Below, in pieces: positions 59,575 through 64,000 of a stretch of DNA of 64,000 nt. This DNA comes from Plasmodium brasilianum. Lineage: Eukaryota; Apicomplexa; Aconoidasida; Haemosporida; Plasmodiidae. The stretch covers positions 2,039,501 through 2,103,500 of the forward strand of contig NC_090124.1 of NCBI RefSeq assembly GCF_023973825.1, written 5' to 3'. Position numbers and translations under genes: made by a program. The notes below the pieces were generated by a model. It was not told the DNA's origin and did not search any database. It saw only the letters and a program-made list of their open reading frames with translations. Numbering within the stretch: the first letter of the stretch is position 1; the number at the start of each line of letters is the position of its first letter.

Positions 59575-59900
59575 ATTAAAACAAATTAAAACAAATTAAA
59601 ACAAATTAAAACAGATATACTCCAATTAAAACAGATTTACCCAAATTAAAGCAGATTTAAACAAATTAAAACATATTAAAACAATTAAGGCATATTAAAT
59701 CCATTAAAGCATATTAAATCCATTAAAGCATATTAAAACAATTAAGGCATATTAAATCCATTAAAGCATATTAAAACAATTAAGGCATATTAAATCCATT
59801 AAAGCATATTAAATCCATTAAAGCATATTAAATCCATTAAAGCATATTAAAGCAACTAAAGCATATTAAAACAATTAAAGCATATTAAAACAAATTAAAA
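59575..59900. repeat. 19-bp ATTAAATCCATTAAAGCAT array
   Basis: A long array of related ATTAAA-containing units. The left part is AAATTAAAAC units of 10-11 bases; the right part is the 19-base unit and a variant with AACAATTAAGGCAT. It ends about 235 bases before the RAD50 ATG. Confidence 0.85.
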
Positions 59901-60136
59901 TGAATATCGTGGGAATATCCCCTTTTTAAAGCTCAAAAAAAGAAAAAAGAAAAAAGAATGCTTAAAAAGGAACAATTCCATTATGTTCTTCTATGATATT
60001 AATATATACATACCCGTGAACGATTAACACGTATACACATGTGCTATATCTCACGCACCCATACACACAGGCATTATATTCGCACCCACATTCGTGTCCT
60101 ACCTTCTTTATCGTGCATGCATCCATAGCCTTTTCG

Positions 60137-63100
60137 ATGACGACTTTCGAAAGGATAGGAATTCAAGGGATACGGAGCTACTGTGATGATGTGGTGGAAG
60201 AGCTGGAGTTCTCTTCTCCTATCACAATAATATATGGAAATAATGGGAGTGGAAAGTCAACAATTATTGAATGTTTGAAGGTGAGTTGTACAGGTGATTT
60301 TCCACCTAATGCAGAAAAAGGAAAATCATTTGTTCATGACCCATTAATATCAAATAAAATGAATATAAGAGGGAAAATAGACTTACTTCTTAACAATTAT
60401 AATAATAAAAGGATAGGTATATCTAGATGTTTTAATTTATTTTATTCAAAAGATAAAAATAAGAAAGTGAAACATACCTTTCGAGCATTAGATAATAATA
60501 TTATTCTTAAAAAAGAAAAAGGAGAAGATATTATTATTACTAATAAATGTGTAGATATAAATAGTCATATACCTAAATTGATGGGAGTATCTAAAGCTCT
60601 TTTAGAAAACGTAATTTTATGTCATCATGAAGAAAGTCTATGGCCTTTTAGTGAATCTATTAAAATAAAAAAGAAATTTGATGAACTATTTGGTGATGAT
60701 CATTTTTCTAAAATATTAGAAGAATTAATAAAATGTAAAAAGGCTGCTAATGATATTTTAAAAAAGAAAGAATATGAATTGATAATGTTAAAAGACTGTT
60801 ATGAGAAAAAAAAAAATATGAATGTTGAAATTGAAAAAAATGAAAAAGAAATTCAAAATGCAAAAATGAGTATACAATTAGACCAAGAAAAAATAAATGA
60901 AAATACTACCATAGTAGAAAATTTAAATAAAAAACGTACCATTTTATATAAACTAATTTCAGATATAAATACTCATTTTGTTTTATTTGAACAATTTAAA
61001 TACGATATTGATCAGTATAAAAATTTAAAAGAAATTTATCAAGAAAATTCAAAGGAACTACTTCAATTCGCTGAACTTTTTAAAGACGACTTAACAAAAT
61101 GTCAACACTTGATTGAAAATGTTAAACGGGATATACTATACCTAGAAAAACAAAAAAGTGAACGTTGTACACAGTCTTTTGACACTTTTAACGTAAAAGA
61201 GAGCGATGAAATTAGTCATGCTATTCATGTTTTAGAAAAGCGGGAAAAAGACCTGCTCGAATTTCTGGAGAGTATTCTACAAACAGACTATACTGCTCTG
61301 AGCAGCTTGGTGAGCATCACGATGAACGACTCGATCAATAGGCTGATGAGTAGCACGATGAACGACTCGATGAATGGGAAGACGAACACACTGTCTAACA
61401 ATTTGAAGAATGTAAGTATGAGGAAAATCTTTTGTCAAGAGTACAAGCAACTTCTCTTTTTGGTAATGACAAACGAGCCTGTCTTCTTCAAAACGGCAGA
61501 AGCATTTGAAAAATGGTCCAACATATTTTCAAAAAAGAGCCCAAATTTTAAATTCATTGTGAGGGATTGCATAAGAGGAATTGTTATAACAGGTGAAAGA
61601 TATCAAATTGTACATCGAAAGAATAACCTTGATGAAAACGTAATCCATGGAGTTACATCAATGGAAGAGGAATTAGGGGATAACAGTATTAGTAGCATGA
61701 CGTTAACACAAAACACACGTGCCAGCACCCCTCCAGAACAAAATGCTGTACGGAAAAATATGATATTTCAGTTAGGAAAAATCAAAAAGATTCACACCAA
61801 GAAGTTGAAGATAATTAGACGATTTATAAATCAGCACAGGACACGTCGTCATAAAAATTTAAAAAGGAACAAAACTCTACTGGAAAAAGTAAAAATGTAT
61901 AAAAATAAAATTGAAAAAATTGATAAAAAAGTAGAAAGGATAGAAAAGTATAAAAATAAATTAAGTGGATTTAAATTGAAGGATGAAATATATGAAGAGA
62001 GTTTGAAAAAATTAGAAAACTTGAATCAACTGAAATGTGTGTTTGATTCTTCCATCATCTTAAGTGAGATGGACATGTTTACTTCTGACACTAATAAGAT
62101 GTACAACTATGATGATTATATAGAGAAAAAAAAAAAAGAATTGAACAAAATAAAAAATTTTAAAAACGAATTAAACAAAATGATGAATATTGTAACTAAC
62201 TGTAACTTAACATATGAACATTTTGATATCGTTCAGAAGACACATACGAATATACTAAATTTTATAAAAGAGCAATATGCTTTTTTTTTAAAACTGAAAA
62301 CAAAATGTTATAAAATCTATACCACTATGAAAGATAGCCACAGTGATGTCTTTATATATATACAAAATTTCTTGAATTATTATAATGACTATGTACAAGT
62401 GCATTTCGAAACGAAGCATCAAAGTGAAGAATCGAGTAGCTGTTCTACTGTAGAGGCATGGGATGATACTTCCGACATTTTGGTGAGTAGACATAACTAC
62501 AGTGAGTGTCAATTTGAATCATCTGGTATGGAAAAAACAAATCATATAAAAAATACGAAACTGAATAAGGTGATCTCGCTCGGTATACCCAAAATACAGA
62601 CGAATCAACAACAGTGTCTAGATAATTTAGAAATAGACGAGGAAGTGAAAGAGCAAATGAAAAAAAGAAATAATGCCTTTATGAACGAGTTAGATTCCAA
62701 AATAAAAAAAAAAAGGAAGAAAACTTTTGATTTCTCCTTCCAGATTGATGAACATATGTTACATCTACTGAACAGTATTATGAACAAATATTTGGACAAA
62801 TATGAACTAAAAATAGTTGATATAGAAAGAGAAGTACAATTACTGAAAGAAAGATTAATATTGATATCAAAAGAGTTACATGATATAAATAAGATGGTAA
62901 AATCATATGCTGATATTCTATCGGAGTTTCATATAATGCTTGAGGAGAAGCAAGTAAGAAGTGTGAATACCATGGTTACCTGTTTTCTTTGTAACAAAAA
63001 AGATATAAAGAAGATTAAGCAGAGCATATCTACCTTACGACATAGGGACGAAACTTTAAATAATTTTTTTGGAATGGTCGAAAGTACTAAACAGTGTAAT

Positions 63101-64000
63101 ATGTGCACTAGTACAATATTAGATGAGCAACTAACCAATGTTAAGCTAAATGTATGTAGAGAAAAGGAAGAAATATACAAACAGATAGAAGAGAGTGAAA
63201 AGGAGCTAACCAATTTAAAGAGGAAAAAAAGGGAAATTTTGCCAGTTGTAAGATTCTATCATAGTCACATAGAACATATCCATCGGGAAATTATTTCACA
63301 AAATGATGATTTAAAATCGGTGCAAAAACACATGACAGATATACAAAGTAAATTGGATAGATGTGCACTTAAAATATATAAGATTAATGAGAAGCATACA
63401 TTAATAAAGGAGTTACAAAAAACTTGTGTTCATTTAATAAGTAGAGAAAAAGACATCATTTATGAAAGGGATCAGCTTATTTCGTGCCATGTCCACATGG
63501 TAGAAGTGTTTAGCTCCTTTCAAAAAATGCAGAACGCCGAGGATAAGTGGAGTGAAGCCATATATCCTTTGTTGGATTCGATGGAAAAGGAAGAAGTGGG
63601 AGAAGCGCGAGGACTGAACGAAGAGAGAGAAGTGAAAGAAACAAAGACGACAGTCCTGAAAGAACTGAAGGGGTTCCTGAACAACTTCATCGAGCTATGC
63701 AACCACAAGAAGAGTATGGTATGTATTCTGGAGAGAAGCAATGAGTATATTAATGATATCTATGTTCTCCTCGGAAAGCATGTTGCAGATGACAATACTG
63801 GAATCGCTGAAATAACTGGAAGCAACATTGGTAGTAGTAGTTGTAGCAGTAGTAGTGGTAGGTGTTACGACTATTTAAAAGGTAGAGCTATAACTAACCA
63901 TGAAAATATGTTGAGAGAGGGAAAAAACACATTAGAGATAAGAACAATGAATACGGAGAAAACAGAAGTAGGGAAAGAAACTATTAAGTCAAATGAGGGG
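60137..64000 (+). CDS. RAD50: DNA double-strand break repair ATPase RAD50, N-terminal part
   Basis: An open frame of 1288 codons from the ATG at 60137 to the right edge, with no stop. The N-terminus has the ABC-type ATPase half: Walker A G34-NNGSGKST42, then ECLK, CTGDFPP and SFVHDP exactly as in eukaryotic RAD50. The Q-loop region reads ENVILCHHEESLWPFSE (residues 157-173); the usual Gln in CHQE is His164. Long coiled coil follows, with a zinc-hook CXXC at C949-FL-C952 and a second CXXC at C987-NM-C990. RAD50 pairs with MRE11 to tether and process DNA ends; dimers meet at the zinc hook. In human RAD50 the hook is near residue 680 of 1312, so this protein is much longer, with Asn/Ser-rich inserts (such as 61310-61400). 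The second ATPase half (signature motif, Walker B) lies beyond the window. Divergent from the elongase. Confidence 0.96.
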   Translation, partial: MTTFERIGIQGIRSYCDDVVEELEFSSPITIIYGNNGSGKSTIIECLKVSCTGDFPPNAEKGKSFVHDPLISNKMNIRGKIDLLLNNYNNKRIGISRCFNLFYSKDKNKKVKHTFRALDNNIILKKEKGEDIIITNKCVDINSHIPKLMGVSKALLENVILCHHEESLWPFSESIKIKKKFDELFGDDHFSKILEELIKCKKAANDILKKKEYELIMLKDCYEKKKNMNVEIEKNEKEIQNAKMSIQLDQEKINENTTIVENLNKKRTILYKLISDINTHFVLFEQFKYDIDQYKNLKEIYQENSKELLQFAELFKDDLTKCQHLIENVKRDILYLEKQKSERCTQSFDTFNVKESDEISHAIHVLEKREKDLLEFLESILQTDYTALSSLVSITMNDSINRLMSSTMNDSMNGKTNTLSNNLKNVSMRKIFCQEYKQLLFLVMTNEPVFFKTAEAFEKWSNIFSKKSPNFKFIVRDCIRGIVITGERYQIVHRKNNLDENVIHGVTSMEEELGDNSISSMTLTQNTRASTPPEQNAVRKNMIFQLGKIKKIHTKKLKIIRRFINQHRTRRHKNLKRNKTLLEKVKMYKNKIEKIDKKVERIEKYKNKLSGFKLKDEIYEESLKKLENLNQLKCVFDSSIILSEMDMFTSDTNKMYNYDDYIEKKKKELNKIKNFKNELNKMMNIVTNCNLTYEHFDIVQKTHTNILNFIKEQYAFFLKLKTKCYKIYTTMKDSHSDVFIYIQNFLNYYNDYVQVHFETKHQSEESSSCSTVEAWDDTSDILVSRHNYSECQFESSGMEKTNHIKNTKLNKVISLGIPKIQTNQQQCLDNLEIDEEVKEQMKKRNNAFMNELDSKIKKKRKKTFDFSFQIDEHMLHLLNSIMNKYLDKYELKIVDIEREVQLLKERLILISKELHDINKMVKSYADILSEFHIMLEEKQVRSVNTMVTCFLCNKKDIKKIKQSISTLRHRDETLNNFFGMVESTKQCNMCTSTILDEQLTNVKLNVCREKEEIYKQIEESEKELTNLKRKKREILPVVRFYHSHIEHIHREIISQNDDLKSVQKHMTDIQSKLDRCALKIYKINEKHTLIKELQKTCVHLISREKDIIYERDQLISCHVHMVEVFSSFQKMQNAEDKWSEAIYPLLDSMEKEEVGEARGLNEEREVKETKTTVLKELKGFLNNFIELCNHKKSMVCILERSNEYINDIYVLLGKHVADDNTGIAEITGSNIGSSSCSSSSGRCYDYLKGRAITNHENMLREGKNTLEIRTMNTEKTEVGKETIKSNEG

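Larger units (their letters stand above)
55563..60136. other. Long divergent intergenic region, elongase / RAD50
   Basis: A 4.6 kb gap between outward-reading genes, unusually dense in tandem repeats: a 16-bp unit (55975-56120), a 24-bp unit (56488-56655), a 35-bp unit (57262-57416), a 22-bp unit (58605-58808) and a 19-bp unit (59575-59900), plus (TA)n at 57631-57650, 57969-57998 and 59301-59332. A short spliced ORF candidate begins at 57532. No conserved gene recognised. Confidence 0.65.

Noticed and set aside
1..64000. tRNA, rRNA and other structured RNA genes
   Set aside because: No T-loop GGTTCGAATCC-like element or other recognisable RNA signature was found by eye; divergent ncRNAs could be missed.

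Overview
The window is nuclear DNA from a malaria parasite (genus Plasmodium). The evidence is very AT-rich non-coding DNA full of poly(A/T), (TA)n and ACATAC/GTATGT tracts; proteins with Asn-rich and Lys/Glu-rich insertions; short phase-consistent GT...AG introns behind poly-T tracts; and a gene set I associate with one block of P. falciparum chromosome 6 (remembered synteny, not checked). The species cannot be fixed from sequence alone; a non-falciparum species such as one of the malariae/ovale group is plausible.

Layout, left to right: start of an eIF5B-like translation factor (-, 1-118, runs off the left edge); monothiol glutaredoxin-like protein with a CKFS site (+, 3933-4613); coatomer alpha subunit (-, 6577-11304, 3 exons); a 2.2-kilo-residue homologue of the decapping scaffold EDC4/Ge-1 (+, 18311-24955, perhaps with a small 3' exon to 25355); polypyrimidine-tract-binding protein (+, 28968-32047, 5 exons); a small five-exon coiled-coil protein (+, 33144-33984); a single-exon coiled-coil protein (-, 34914-35282); an E2 ubiquitin-conjugating enzyme most like PEX4/UBC21 (+, 36264-37957, 5 exons); an SREK1-like SR protein (-, 39889-42586, 4 exons); a 1310-residue protein of unknown function (+, 47974-51906); an ELO-family fatty acid elongase (-, 53693-55562, 5 exons); and RAD50 (+, 60137 past the right edge). 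The multi-exon models were assembled by hand and each closes in frame.

The genes are not an operon. They are housekeeping genes of RNA metabolism (eIF5B, EDC4, PTB, SR protein), membrane traffic and lipids (COPA, ELO), redox (GLP), ubiquitin (E2) and DNA repair (RAD50). Convergent gaps are short (0.9-2.0 kb). Divergent gaps are mostly long (3.8-7.0 kb, with one of 1.0 kb) and probably hold bidirectional promoters. Gaps and introns carry many minisatellites with different unit sequences and lengths.

The points most worth a second look are a His in place of the Q-loop Gln plus a second CXXC in RAD50, a PEX4-like E2 in an organism thought to lack peroxisomes, the EDC4 homologue, a plant-like CxxC/CxxC ribbon at the end of COPA, and several small candidate ORFs in the long gaps. 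I found no RNA genes, mobile elements, CRISPR arrays or clearly new multi-gene system.
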